A stretch of 64,000 bases of DNA from Melieria omissa (lineage: Eukaryota; Arthropoda; Insecta; Diptera; Ulidiidae), in assembly GCA_963971225.1 (NCBI GenBank), contig OZ020270.1, positions 1,364,001 through 1,428,000 on the forward strand, written 5' to 3'. Position numbers and translations under genes: made by a program. A model generated the notes under the pieces. The model made no database searches and was not told the origin of the DNA. It worked only from the letters and a program-made list of their open reading frames with translations. Shown piece by piece: positions 1 to 11,400 of the stretch; position 1 is the stretch's first letter, and each line of letters opens with the position of its first letter.

Positions 1-1432
1 TTGCGACCTGTGGAGTGGTCGAATGTGACCGATTGGGAGATTGACAGAGTTGCGCATTGCCTTTAGGGAAATGAAGCATGGAATGGTGCTTCTTTTGGCA
101 ATATACGCACGTAAAATTGCTTGTACAATCTTTCGTGAGGTGCGATGTAGCAAGACAATTTACGCAGAGATTGTGCTTCTTAACGTATTTAAGTCGACTC
201 TGGGGGTTGAGTCTTTTGAAGCTCTGGTAGGTCCGTATGGGATGATTTGCGTTGCAGAGTTTGCACGCGAAGTCCCTTTTTACTTGAGTATAATAAATTA
301 GTGATTTGTGTGGCCGATTTGGGAGGACATTGGAAGTCAAAGGTTGAGACGGTTTCGACTTAGAAGGGCGAATACTTTGCAGCCGTTCAAGTACCTCATA
401 TCTGCCGGTCAGGAACTCATCCATTTGCGACCAGGGTGGCAGATCCTTCCGGGATGTCAATGATTGCTCCCATAGAGCAAGTGTCTCTTGGGGCAATTTG
501 GTACAACATATGTAAACCAATAGCGGATCCCAATTGTCAGTGTCTACGGCCTGAGAATTGAGAACAGACAGACAATTGTTTATTGTGTTTTGGATCTGCT
601 GTAGTGCCTCACTATTTTCCGTGTGGGCAGGAGCGATATTCAGAAGGGATCGGATTTGAGTATCAATGAGCATGCGTTTATTTTCGAAGCGGGATCTGAG
701 GGCTTCCCACGCGAGTCCGAAATTCTCATCGGTTAATGCATATTGCTTTACAATAGCACCGGCTTTGCCTTGCGTTTTGTATCGGAGGTGATACAATTTT
801 TGGGCTGGAGTGAGCTGGGGGTGGTTAATGTAAACCGCGGTAAACATGTCTCGGAAAGACGGCCACTGCTCTTAGCCCCCGAAGAAGGTTTCGGTATCAC
901 AAGGCGGAACTTGTAGGCAAATGAAGGGGGTATTTGCTGGTTCTAGGGGTCGAACCGGTTCCATATGCGCAGCGGGCTGGGGGCACTGAGTTTGGAGCAT
1001 CTCAATGATGTCCGACATCTGAGCCATGCACAACTCGTACTGGTCTGTGCAGGCGTCGATTTTTTGCCTAGCCGACTCTTTGAAACCGTCGGGCTGGCTG
1101 TTGTCTTCAGCAATGAAGACTGCCTCATGTGCGCACATAAGCCTCTCCCATTGGGCTTGCAAAGTTTTTTGCTTAATTTGGACCAGGGATTTGGTCAAAT
1201 CCTCAATGGGAACCGATGAAAATTGTGTGCATAATAGCACGAGTCTATCGTACTCGAAAGTAAATTTGGCAACACTGGGATGGGTTGCTTTCGGACTAGA
1301 GAGTTTGCAGCGAGTGTTTGGTGGCTCCCGAGTGACAGGAACTGTCAAATGTGCTTTAGATGATTTTGCATATCTGGAGGACGGAGTCTCCATTGTTGCA
1401 CTTTGTAGTTTAGGGGATCGCTCAACGGGCAT
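1..1432 (-). pseudogene. BEL/Pao retrotransposon gag (partial, one stop)
   Basis: Read on the minus strand from the ATG at 1432, this is a BEL/Pao Gag protein. It has a lysine- and glutamine-rich N-terminal segment, then the region typical of the DUF1759 capsid family (motif W-P-S-F-R-D-M-F just after position 872, later L-Y-H-L-R), then three cysteine-rich zinc knuckles near positions 100-265 (C-K-L-C-N-A-N-H, C-V-N-C, C-V-Y-C-Q-K-K-H-H). One reading frame stays open from 1432 to the window edge except for a TAA at 872-874, where the family usually has a tyrosine. Gag would form the particle that packages the retrotransposon RNA; protease and RT would lie beyond position 1. The single stop makes this copy non-functional unless it is read through. 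Confidence 0.8.
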
Positions 1433-2760
1433 GTTAATTGGATTGGAAGCTCGACAAAGGGTAAAAAATTTAAATAAGTGTGGAGTATTGGAAAATAGAT
1501 GTGTAGTCTAACCGCGTCCGCGCGAATGATAATTGAGTATGGAAAGAGTTGGAAATGGGAAAATTCGTTCAAACGAATTTGAACACTTGTCGAGCAGCAA
1601 ATAAATAAATACATAAAAAATTTTACACTTGTGGGTGTAAATGTGTAGGGAAATATATATGTATGGGTAATAAATAAATGTGAATATGGGAATTGAGCAA
1701 AATTTGTGTATAGGTATGTGTATTGGGAATATGTGTATATGGGGAACAAATAAATGTTTTGTAATTGTAAATGGGTAATAAAAATAAATGTGTATGTATG
1801 TGGGAATTGGGAATGTATGTTAAAATTATTATTATATGTATAACAAATGTGTAGTCAAATATGTATAAAAATTTGTTTTTATTTGTGAAAAAATTTGTGA
1901 TTTTTTTGTATGGGAATGTGAATGTGTGTGAATATACACGTATGTATGTGTATGTGTATAAATTTGTGTGTGTGTATATATATATGTGTTTATAAATATA
2001 TGTATTTGTGTGTAAATGTAAGTATGTGTATGTGATTATTTTTGTTAAATGAAAAATAAATATGTATGTGTATGAGTATAAATGTTTGTGAAAAAGAAAA
2101 TAAATATGTATGGGTATGTGTATAACATAAGTGTATGTATGTGTATGTGAGTATTTGTATTAGTGTGTTCTTACAATGCAAGTGTCCAAAATAAATTTGT
2201 TTAAAAAAGATTTTGTGTGCGAATGGGGGATTTTTGTCCCACTGTATGCACTTGGGGTGGCAGCAGATGTGCAGTAAATGAGTATATGCAGCACTATTGA
2301 AAATTTTCTAAGGCCTAGAAATTTTTTCAATATGCCGCAAAAAATTGCCACTCGTCCCACTGTGCTTGAGTTTGTTTACTTCTGCTAGCGAAAGAGGGAA
2401 ATTGCTTATGCAGAAGTACAAAGGTATGAGTGCACTTGGAGGCAGCAGCGGGAGTGCTTGCTGCTAGTGCGTGCGTATATCGCACAAAGCGAAACACGAA
2501 AATGTACACGAGTGGGAGAGCACGAGATCAACAGCTGGAGTGGTCGCTGCTGATCTGCGATATGCACAAAGCAAAATTTGGGGAAATGTGCAAATTAGAA
2601 AAGGAGTGAAAAGCAGGCTGCAGCGCAAAAAGGGAATGTGCAAACAAATAGCGCAAAATTATGTGCAGTAGCGGGAATGCTTACTGCACTGCGTTAATTT
2701 GTATGTGTACAGAAAAATGTACACGAAAAGCGGACAGCGGGCGGGGTACCAGTGTATAAT
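1433..2760. other. AT-rich leader/LTR region of the BEL element plus low-complexity DNA
   Basis: No gene is visible. Positions 1600-2160 are rich in TGTATG/TGTGTA-type simple repeats with many TATATA runs; short open frames here only reflect this bias. In the minus orientation this is where the 5' LTR and leader of the BEL/Pao element should lie, but only one copy is in the window, so the LTR borders cannot be fixed. Confidence 0.4.
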
Positions 2761-3175
2761 ATTTTAACTGGATTTTAGGGAATGGGAATATATATTTATT
2801 TTTTTTAAATAACATATTTATTAAATTTTTATTATACGTTACAACCCAGTGTTGCCTGGGGTTTCTTCTTAGATTTGTTTGGATTTTATGACAAATATTT
2901 AAGGGGACAATATTTTACAGATATTTTTAATCTATTTTTGCTACATCAACACCTTGTTCAGCTATATTGGCTATTGGGTCTTTTGTTAATTGCTTGTGCC
3001 AAATAGAATGAGCAATTTTCATGAAATATTAATTTTATGTGTTATAAATTTTGGGGGAAATTTTAGTTTAATGTATTTAAATTCTGAATTTTCTTGTAAT
3101 TTTATTTAGTTTTTAGTTGTTTATTTTCTGGTTTTTGTTTGCTGATTTGTGATGACTGTGATGAAATGTACTATA
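2761..3175. other. intergenic DNA before gypsy-1, nothing recognised
   Basis: AT-rich sequence without a supported gene or repeat match inside the window. It is the left flank of the gypsy-1 insertion and ends with the TATG target duplication at 3176-3179. Confidence 0.4.
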
Positions 3176-3179
3176 TATG

Positions 3180-3467
3180 TGTCGTAGCCGGTGAACGCTA
3201 TAATGACATTGCTGCTCGAAGGGAGTTGCGGTGGGCACCAGTAGCAAAAGTCGTTGATAGAAGTTATCTACTTGTTGCAAAACAAGTAGTTTTACTTGCA
3301 AAGAAAATTATTAGAAATCGAGTAAGCAATGAAACTGAATTCGGGTTCGCAATGAAAATGAAATAAAGTAAACAATGAATTGAAGCATAGAGATGGAGTT
3401 ATTGTGAAATTATAGAGCGAGCAGGTGGCCCACCGGAACCCTTTGAAGAGTTAGCATGGACGCGACA
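3180..3467 (+). repeat. gypsy-1 5' LTR
   Basis: 288 bp, begins TGTCGTAG and ends GACA, matching 18726-19013 with two substitutions seen by eye. It is preceded by TATG, which also follows the 3' LTR. The gag start codon (3456) lies inside the last 12 nt of the LTR. No ordinary TGG-type primer-binding site follows directly. A frame of about 60 codons stays open within the LTR in both copies, but since the DNA is almost identical this is not evidence of a protein. Confidence 0.8.
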
Positions 3468-4505
3468 TCTGAAGTTGGATGCAACCAGCCTACCGGACAG
3501 TCTAGTGGAGAACAAAATCCTGCACCTGCTTGGGACAGAATCTTTGAGCAGCAGAACCAACAATTTTTGGCAGTCATCAAAGCTATGAACACTGCGAGGG
3601 AAGCTGAAATAAAGCTGCCGGAATTCGACCCTGAAAGCGGGCATGCGGATGCATCTGCTTGGATAGCAATGGCAGACATGTGTGTTGGCGATTCACCTCC
3701 AGAAAATGCAGCATTGATGACAATGCTCAATCACGCTCTTAAGGGCCAAGCATCCAACTGGCTGTCACAAGTCTCTTTCCCTGGAATGAAGTGGTGTGAA
3801 TTCAGAGAAGCGTTCCTGACACGATTTGACCAAGCGGAAACTGCTGCATCCTTTTTAGTAGGTCTGTTGACTAGTAGGCCGAAAGAAAGAGAATGCATTG
3901 CTGCATATGCTGCCACGTTGCTGACCTCAATCATGTCCCGTTGGAAGAAATTGTCAGCGGATGAGATCGCGGTATCGATGGTCAGGCCCACATATCCCAA
4001 TTTGAGCCACGAGTTCGACGTCTGTGCTGATATTCGAAGCAGGAGCCGTATGCAACAGGAATTGAAGTCGATGGCAATACCTTAGAGGAAGATCACCACT
4101 GAAGAAGAAGCTCCAGCTATCAAGAAATTCAAGCCAGCGCAGTTTCCTTTGAATTGTTTTGAATGTGGCAAAATTGGACATAAAGCGGCACACTGCAGAA
4201 ACAAGGCAAATGGATTTGGAAGGCGTGATGTACAACGTGAAGGGCGACGTGAGGCTTCTATAAAATCGGTAGTTTGTTTCAACTGTCAAGACGTCGGTCA
4301 CTATGCATCACACTGCCCGAAAGCAAGTAAAAACCGTGACGGTAAACGGAATGGTGCCACACCAGTTGAACGCCGAATTGATGTATGCACCACGAAGGCA
4401 CCAACAGGAGAATTGCGACATTCGGGTGAGACGTATTTATTCCATTTCGACTCAGGAGCTGAGTGTTCTCTTGTTAAAGAATCAGTAGGAAATAAATTTC
4501 ATTGA
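3456..4505 (+). pseudogene. gypsy-1 gag and protease (two in-frame stops)
   Basis: The frame opens at ATG 3456. Residues 1-209 form a retrotransposon Gag capsid-like region (W-L-S-Q-V near residue 100, R-F-D-Q-A-E-T-A near 125). A TAG at 4083-4085 interrupts it, but the same frame continues into two CCHC zinc knuckles (C-F-E-C-G-K-I-G-H from about 4157 and C-F-N-C-Q-D-V-G-H from about 4276). The retropepsin active-site motif D-S-G-A is at 4449-4460. A TGA at 4503-4505 ends this piece, yet the frame resumes at 4506 into protease and RT. Gag and Pol therefore were one uninterrupted frame with no ribosomal frameshift. Confidence 0.85.
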
Positions 4506-5921
4506 AAACGTTTATTTAATGTTATAACTCTGACTGGTATCGGACAAACAAGCGTAAATAGCACAGTACAAATTTTAACGGCGGTTGAGGTTGACCGAAT
4601 TTGCTTCGAGGTTGTTTTCCACCTACTACCAGACTATTGCTTACGTAGTGACGTCATGCTTGGACAAGATGTATTGTCTTTGGGTCTTGCCATACTCATG
4701 ACATCCGACACCTTGAGGCTTGAAAAATCTAATGTGATCAATTCTTGGCAACTTGCTAAATCAGTAGAATATAATATTGAAAATGTAGATACAGACACTC
4801 CCCAAAATTTTCGGCCACGTTTGATGGAAATTCTAAATCAGTTCAAAGATAATTTCATAAGCAATATGCCTAAAAATAGCGCTAAGGTAGACCCTATGCG
4901 GATTCGTCTTAAGGATCCCAATAGATGTGTGTGTCGTAGGCCGTACCGATTAAGTCCCGAAGAACGTAAAATTGTGCGCGACCGCGTGGATGAGTTGTTG
5001 AAAGCCAATATTATTCGTCCAAGTTCATCTCCTTTTGCAAGTCCAATACTTTTGGTAAAGAAGAATGACGGTACTGATAGAATGTGTGTTGATTACCGTG
5101 AGTTAAACGACAACACAGTTCCAGAAAGATTCCCATTACCTCTTATTGCGGATCAAATCGATAGACTCCATGGTTCACATTTCTTTACGGTGTTGGACAT
5201 GGCGTCTGGCTTTCACCAAATCCCCATTCATCCCGATTCCGTCGAATATACTGCCTTCGTTACACCTGAAGGACAGTATGAGTACCTTTCTATGCCGTTT
5301 GGCCTTAGAAATGCGCCATCTGTTTTTCAGCGGGCAGTTGTACGGGCTTTGGGAGACCTTGCAAATACATTTGTTGTTGTTTATATGGACGACATACTCA
5401 TTATCGCAAAAACTGTTGACGAAGCTTGCGAAAGATTGGACATTGTTCTTACAGTTCTGACACGTAAGGGCTTTTCCTTAAACATTAAAAAATGCAAGTT
5501 TCTTAAACACCGCATCGAATATCTTGGCTTTGAGATCTGCGCAGGCAAAATACGGCCTAATCAAAAAAAGATTGAAGCTCTTACAGCCTTGCCACCACCA
5601 GAAACTGTTAGACAATTACGTCAATTTATTGGGGTGGCATCGTACTTCAGAAGATTTGTACCAAAATTCTCTCAGATTATGGCACCTTTATATGCATTTT
5701 CAGGTAGTGGCAAAATCGAGTGGAAGCAAGCACTCGAGGTAATACGACAAAAGATTATATCAATCTTAACTAGCGAGCCTTTGTTAACAGTCTTTGACCC
5801 AGATTGTCCTGCAGAGCTTCATACAGATGCAAGTTCGATAGGCTACGTTGCAATTTTAATACAAATTAAAGAAAAACTGCCGCGAGTAATAGCTTATTTT
5901 AGTAAACGTACCACTGCTGCG
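4506..5921 (+). pseudogene. gypsy-1 pol: protease end, reverse transcriptase, RNase H start
   Basis: This continues the gag frame after the TGA. The end of the protease (L-G-Q-D-V-L near 4660) is followed by a Ty3/gypsy RT: S-P-F-A-S-P-I-L-L-V-K-K, M-C-V-D-Y-R-E-L, M-P-F-G-L-R-N-A and the catalytic Y-M-D-D at 5382-5393. The tether and the first RNase H motif (L-H-T-D-A-S near 5820) come next. The SINE insertion at 5922 ends the domain in mid RNase H; the frame resumes after the second copy of the target duplication at 6253-6264. The RT would make cDNA in cytoplasmic particles. Confidence 0.9.
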
Positions 5922-6252
5922 GCAGCCGCCGTGGCTCAGTTGGTTAGTGCGCGGTCCAACGAGTCGCATGCAGAGCGACGCAAGATCGAATACTGCATGT
6001 AGTAACACCTAAAAAAAATAACGGGAAACTTGTTTTCTCTTTCGGTGGCTGTCCTCTCAGCTGGAAATGGCAAACCTCTGAGAGTAAAAATTGCCTATGA
6101 AAAAGCTCCCAACCTGCCGTTCGGAACCGGCATAAAACTGTAGGTCCCTTCCACCCGCGTACAAAATTCACACGCACAACACGGGTGGTTGCGGGAAGCT
6201 AGGCCTTAGTCTCGCGTAAGCGGGCTGTCGTGCCAATCAATTAATTAAATAA
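5922..6252 (+). mobile_element. tRNA-derived SINE (copy 1, full length)
   Basis: A 331-bp insertion flanked by a perfect 12-bp target duplication ACCACTGCTGCG (5910-5921 and 6253-6264). The head resembles a tRNA, with an A box in TGGCTCAGTTGGTTAGTG near 5932 and a B box in AGATCGAATACT near 5983, so RNA polymerase III would transcribe it. The body ends in a short AT-rich tail. The reading frame of the gypsy RNase H is restored exactly when the SINE and one duplication are removed. Related fragments are at 61089-61182 (minus), 56167-56190 (minus) and 63594-63832. Confidence 0.88.
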
Positions 6253-6264
6253 ACCACTGCTGCG

Positions 6265-6471
6265 AAGTCAAAGTATCACTCATATGAGTTAGAAACTTTA
6301 GCAGTGGTTAATGCAGTGAAATATTTCAGACATTACCTATACGGTCGTAAATTTTCCGTTTATACAGACTGCAATTCTCTGCAGTCTGCTCGCAAGAAGC
6401 TCGACCTTACCCCAAGGGTACACAGGTGGTGGGCTTTCCTAAAAGCGTTTGATTTTGACATCATTCATAGA
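6265..6471 (+). pseudogene. gypsy-1 RNase H, second half
   Basis: Directly after the SINE the pol frame continues with K-Y-H-S-Y-E-L-E-T-L-A-V-V, then V-Y-T-D-C-N-S-L, both standard Ty3/gypsy RNase H motifs, and reaches D-F-D-I-I-H-R at about 6472. The next insertion starts here. The matching downstream piece is S-H-V-D-F-F-S-R-N-P at about 8118. Confidence 0.85.
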
Positions 6472-6487
6472 TAGTACAGTAAATAGG

Positions 6488-7468
6488 TAAGGGAGAGGGC
6501 TGGGTTGTGAACCAGGCTGGGGTGTGAACCATTGCCGTTTTTTCTTTCCCTAATTGACATATCGCCAATCTTTCAACTGTTAATTTTGTCTTATGATATG
6601 ACTCTGCTTTTGTGGTTACACCGAAGTACAAACACGTATTGCTTGTGGCAGCAATCGAGTTTGAAAGACATCGTGTTTGAAAATCGACTGCGAAAACTTG
6701 TTGGCTTTTTTTTTAAAGTGCTATCTTAGTGACTGAGCTTATGCAAAAAGTCTGTGTAATACATGTTTATTTAGGGTTTTGATTCTATTTTACGATGCAA
6801 TATTTGTTTATGTCGAATTATGATTGGAAGTGTCGTTTATTTTAAAGTTTCCAAAATGGCATCATGGTTGGGCTGTGAACCACTGAGGTGGCTGGGTTAT
6901 GAACCACCTGTATTTCGTACTACATTTGTTCTAACACTGTCAAATATGGACGGATATATAAAAATAAAGTCATTTTATATAATTTCACTCGATTTCGTTG
7001 TGTTCACTTGAAGTGAGCCAATACGAGAACACGTTCGTATTTCACATGCAAACATTCCGACACAGATTAGGATGAAAATTTAAAAAATGTAGCAGTTTCA
7101 TTCATTGCGATTTTTTGGCCTAAGAGGCGTCATTATAACTTTTTTTCACCTCTTGAGGCTTCCTGATTAAATAAATTCTCAATGTACTTAAAAATTATGG
7201 GTGTTTTCTTTCGTATTCTCCGACTTTAATAGGGATTTTCCAGATGGTTCACAACCCAGCCACTTTTTTGAAAAAGCGAAAAATCACGTTCTTAGAAAAT
7301 TGGACGTAGAGAGTTAAATTTCAATCAAAACGGTAATCTGTCTTCATAACAAAGTTGCGTTATATATTCACCTTTCCAACGGTATCTTCGATTTTTCGAT
7401 ATCTTTATTCTGTGAAAAGTTAGAGCCAAAAAACAAAACCCCTGTTCACGACCCAGCCCTCTCCCTTA
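6488..7468. mobile_element. MITE family A, copy 1 (about 981 bp)
   Basis: Ends in a TAAGGGAGAGGG-type inverted repeat. A second copy with nearly the same length and order lies at 54925-55907. The family carries GGTTGTGAACCA-like motifs, in both orientations, inside both ends. No coding capacity is apparent. Its superfamily cannot be told from the ends. Confidence 0.75.
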
Positions 7469-7471
7469 TAT

Positions 7472-8068
7472 TTTACTAAAAAAAAATACTTAATGGCTGA
7501 AATTTTGAGGGTATGTTCGGGGGCATGTCCTGAGTCTAAAACTGAGTTTTCGTATTCGTGGGGGTGGGGGAAGATACTACCCCCTGCTTATTTAGGGGTG
7601 AGCTCGTTTTAACTCCTTATCTCCGGTGCTATTGCTCGTACCGACAAGTCCGAGGGATCAAATTTGTGGAGAATAAAATTATCTATCTAATGATAATAAA
7701 ATCGAGGTCATAGGTCGATTAGGTGAATCACAATGGCCGGTCAAATGTCAAAAGTGAGGGATAGTTTTCGTTTTTCGTGAATACCGTGAAACCGGTAGGT
7801 TTTTCGCATACTGCTTCGATACCATTTTAAAGTACTTGAAATTACCTACAAAATGAGTGCTCGAACACTCATCTACTATAAATAGTTTGCCGTCAATCCA
7901 ACGACCAAGTTGACCGCGCGCGCCGATGTTGAGCCGCGCATGGCGCGAGAAGTACTCATTGCGCATACATTGCACTCTCTACGTGCTCGCACGTACAGCG
8001 CGCGCTCAGTTTTAGACTCAGGAACATACCCTCAAATTTTCAGCCATTAAGTATTTTTTTTTAGTAAA
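7472..8068. mobile_element. small foldback MITE (about 597 bp)
   Basis: Inverted arms of about 65 bp, starting TTTACTAAAAAAAA and containing TTAATGGCTGAAA and GAGGGTATGTTC, lie at 7472-7545 and 8005-8068. The middle holds a GC-rich stretch near 7915-8010 and no gene. It abuts MITE A. Confidence 0.65.
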
Positions 8069-8099
8069 TGTGATTTATTTGTCTCTATTTACTGTACTA

Positions 8100-8434
8100 A
8101 GAGACGAGAAACACGAGTCATGTTGACTTTTTCTCCAGAAATCCGCTACCGCCCACCCACAGCAAAATTTCAAAAAGGTAGAGCTAGTAAACATCGCCAA
8201 TTTGTCTAACGACTGGTTAAAAGCAGAGCAACAAAAGGACATTGATATTTCAAAGCTGATAGCCGAACTTAATGATAATAAGCTGGTGGATGATATTGTC
8301 AAGACTTATGAGCTGCGTTCAGGTATCTTATATCGTAAGATACAACGTCACGGAAAGACCCGCTGTCTACCAATACTTCCCAGATCTTTGAGGTGGTCTA
8401 TAGTACACAATACCCATGAAGCATTGATGCACCT
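8100..8434 (+). pseudogene. gypsy-1 pol: RNase H-integrase linker and start of integrase zinc domain
   Basis: The frame starts with S-H-V-D-F-F-S-R-N-P and continues as a linker (D-W-L-K-A-E-Q-Q-K-D, then G-I-L-Y-R-K) to the first half of the integrase HHCC domain, H-E-A-L-M-H at about 8417-8434. It is cut there by the LINE. The domain resumes with L-G-S-E-K-T at about 11707. Confidence 0.85.
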
Positions 8435-11400
8435 TACTTACTTAACTGGCCATAACAACCCGTTATCGGGTTACGGCCTGCCGCAAAACTTCTCTCCAGG
8501 CGCCTCTGCTTCGCGCGCGCCTTCTCCAGTTGGTCACACCAAGAGATACCAGGGCCTCTTCCACTTGGTCCTTCCACCGGAGACACGGCCTCCCTCTTCG
8601 CCGTCGACCTCCAACCATCGCATCGAATACCTTTTTCGCCGGAGCTTCGTCGTCCATGCGGCAGACATGACCGAGCCAGCGTAGCCGCTGGATGTTAATT
8701 CGCTGCGCTACGTCCATGTCCTTATACAGCTCATACAGCTCGTTATTGGTTCGTATGCGATAGTCGTCACCAACCCGAACAGGGCCGAAGATTTTGCGAA
8801 GCACCTTCCTCTCGAACACTCCAAGGGCCGCTATGTCGTTTCGTGTCATTGTCCATGCTTCAGCGCCATAGAGGAGCACGGGCAAGATAAGCGTCCTATA
8901 GAGTGAAAGTTTTGTCGGTCGAGAGAGGTCTCTACTTCTCAATTGCCTACCGAGACCGTAGTAGCACCTGTTGGCAAGAGTTATCCTTCGCTTTATCTCC
9001 AGACTGACATCATTGCTGCTGTTGATGGCGGTGCCAAGGTAGACGAATTCCTTGACAACTTCAAAAGCATACCTGTCGGCCTCGACGTGAGACCCTAGCC
9101 GCTGCGAGTCCCTGCGTGTAGACAGCATATACTTCGTCTTGCCCTCATTTACCACCAGACCCATTTTGGCAGATTCTCTTTCGATAGCCGCAAAGGCAGC
9201 GGTGACATCTCGCTTGTTACGTCCGATGACATCAATATCATCAGCGTAAGCAAGGAGCTGGACACTTTTGTTGAAAATTGTGCCATTACGATGTACACCG
9301 GCCGCAGAACACTCTCCATGGTGAAGTTGAAGAGGTCGCAGGACAAAGGATCGCCCTGTCTGAAACCTCGAACGGTATCAAAGGGTTCGGAGAGGTCACT
9401 TCCAACCTTGACGGAGCTGCGCGTATTGCTCAACGTCGCTCTGCAAAGTCTAACGAGCTTAGCAGGGATACCAAGTTCAGACAATGCGGCATATAGGCGA
9501 TCCCTTATCGGGCTATCGAATGCTGCCTTGTAATCGATGAAGAGATGGTGTGTATCGATTTGGTTCTCATGGGTCTTCTCCAGGATTTGGCGTAGAGTGA
9601 ATATCTGGTCGATGGTGGACTTACCAGGTCTAAAGCCGCACTGATAAGGTCCAATCAGCGCCTTGGCGAGTTGCTTTAGTCTTTCACATAATACGCTCGT
9701 CAGGACCTTGTATGCAATGGGAAGTAGGCTGATACCCCTGTAGTTGGCGCATATTGTTGGGTCGCCTTTCTTCAGCACAGGACAAAGGGCACTGAGGTTC
9801 CAATCGTTGGGCATTCGTTCCTCCAGCCATATTTTGCAAATGAGCTGATGCATGCACCCAATCAGCTCACCGCCGCCGGCCTTGAACAATTCAGCTGGTA
9901 GCCCATCCGGCCCTGCAGCTTTGTTGTTCTTGAGTCGCTGGATAGCGACCCGGACCTCGTCATGGCTGGGTGGTGGCACATCCACACCGTCGTCGTCGAT
10001 TGGTGCCATCTGGACATCTTCACCACTGGCGGTATTGTTCCTTTCGTCGCCTGCGAGCAGCTTGGTGAAGTGCTCCTTCCACAACCTCAGCACACCCTGC
10101 GCATCCATAACCAGATCCCCGTTTTCGTCTCTGCAAGAAGATGCCCCAGGCTTAAATCCTTCCGTAAGACGCTTAACTTTTTGGAAGAATTTTCGGGCAT
10201 CATTCCTGCTCCTGCACTCCTCGATTTCCTCACGCTCGCGCCTTTCTTGCTCCCGTTTCTTGCGTCTAAAAAGGCACCTCTCTTTCTTCCTCTCCTCCCG
10301 GTATTTTTCTGTCATGGCTCGCGTGGCGGCCGACTGCAGGGTCTTCTTGTATGCAGCATTCTTCACTACAGTGGCTGCGCGACACTCTTCATCGTACCAT
10401 TGGTTTTTTGGTGGTGGGCGTCGAAAACCAAGGACATTTTCTGCGGCGGCGCGCATAGAGTGGGATAAGTGGGCCCATAATCCGCCGATGTCATCAGGTG
10501 GAGAGGGGGAGCGACCGAGCTGGTTGGAGAGTTGAGCGGAGTAGGCTTCGGCTACCCCTTGTGATCGCAGCTTACTGATGTCCAGCTTTCTTCGCAAACT
10601 AGGTTGTGCGGTCTTCGCTGCGCAAAGACGCATGCGTACCTTGGCTGCAACAAGGTAGTGGTCCGAGTCGATGTTGGGTCCTCGGAACGTGCGCACATCT
10701 AGAATGCTAGAAGCATGCCTTCCATCAATCACAATGTGATCAATCTGGTTGCGGGTGGATTGATCGGGGGATAACCAGGTGGCCTTGTGGATATCGAGGT
10801 GCTGGAATCTGGTGCTACTAACTACCATGTTTCGTGCCGCGGCGAAATCGATCAGCCTCAGACCGTTGTTCGAAGTGGTCCCATCGAGGCTGAACTGCCC
10901 CACTGTGGGGCCAAAGATGCCTTCTCGCCCGACCTTTGCGTTGAAGTCCCCGAGTCCCAATTTTGACGTCATGGGCCGGGCACCTGTCGTAGACGTCCTC
11001 GAGCTTCACATAGAAGGCATCCTTGGTCGCATCGTCCTTCTCTTCCGTCGGGGCGTGCGCGCAAATCAGGCTGATGCTAAAGTATTTAGCTTTGATGCGG
11101 ATCGAAGCCAGCCGTTCGTTCACCGGAGTGAACTGAGAGACGTGGTGGCGAAGTCTCTTGCTGACCACAAATCCGCAGCCAAATTCGCGCTTCTCCGCAT
11201 GGCAGCTGTAGTAGATATCGCAGTCTGCTCGCTTAGAGCAACCTTGTCCTGTCCATCGCATTTCCTGGATGGCGGTGATGTCAGCCTTACATTTCGTGAG
11301 GGTTTCCGCCAGTTGGATAGAGGCACCTTCCCTATAGAGGGTCCGGACATTCCAGGTGCATATCCTCAAATCATGGTCCTTGAATCGTTTGCTGTGGTCG

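Larger units (their letters stand above)
6474..8097. mobile_element. composite TIR insertion in gypsy-1 pol (TA-flanked)
   Basis: A 13-bp inverted repeat GTACAGTAAATAG / CTATTTACTGTAC marks both ends, each preceded or followed by TA (6472-6473 and 8098-8099). Removing it rejoins RNase H to the segment before integrase. Almost all of the interior consists of two other repeats (6488-7468 and 7472-8068), so only about 45 bp belong to the outer element. The outer element may be a short MITE that was hit twice. No transposase frame is seen. Confidence 0.6.

Noticed and set aside
41..301. Plus-strand 86-codon frame
   Set aside because: Antisense shadow of the BEL/Pao gag zinc-knuckle region.
1345..2360. 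Several open frames rich in Tyr, His, Thr and Ile on the minus strand
   Set aside because: They follow from TGTATG/TATATG simple repeats and have no domain.
3139..3366. Conserved short protein shared by 3182-3366 and 18667-18912
   Set aside because: Both are the same LTR sequence; identity is at DNA level and upstream codons differ.
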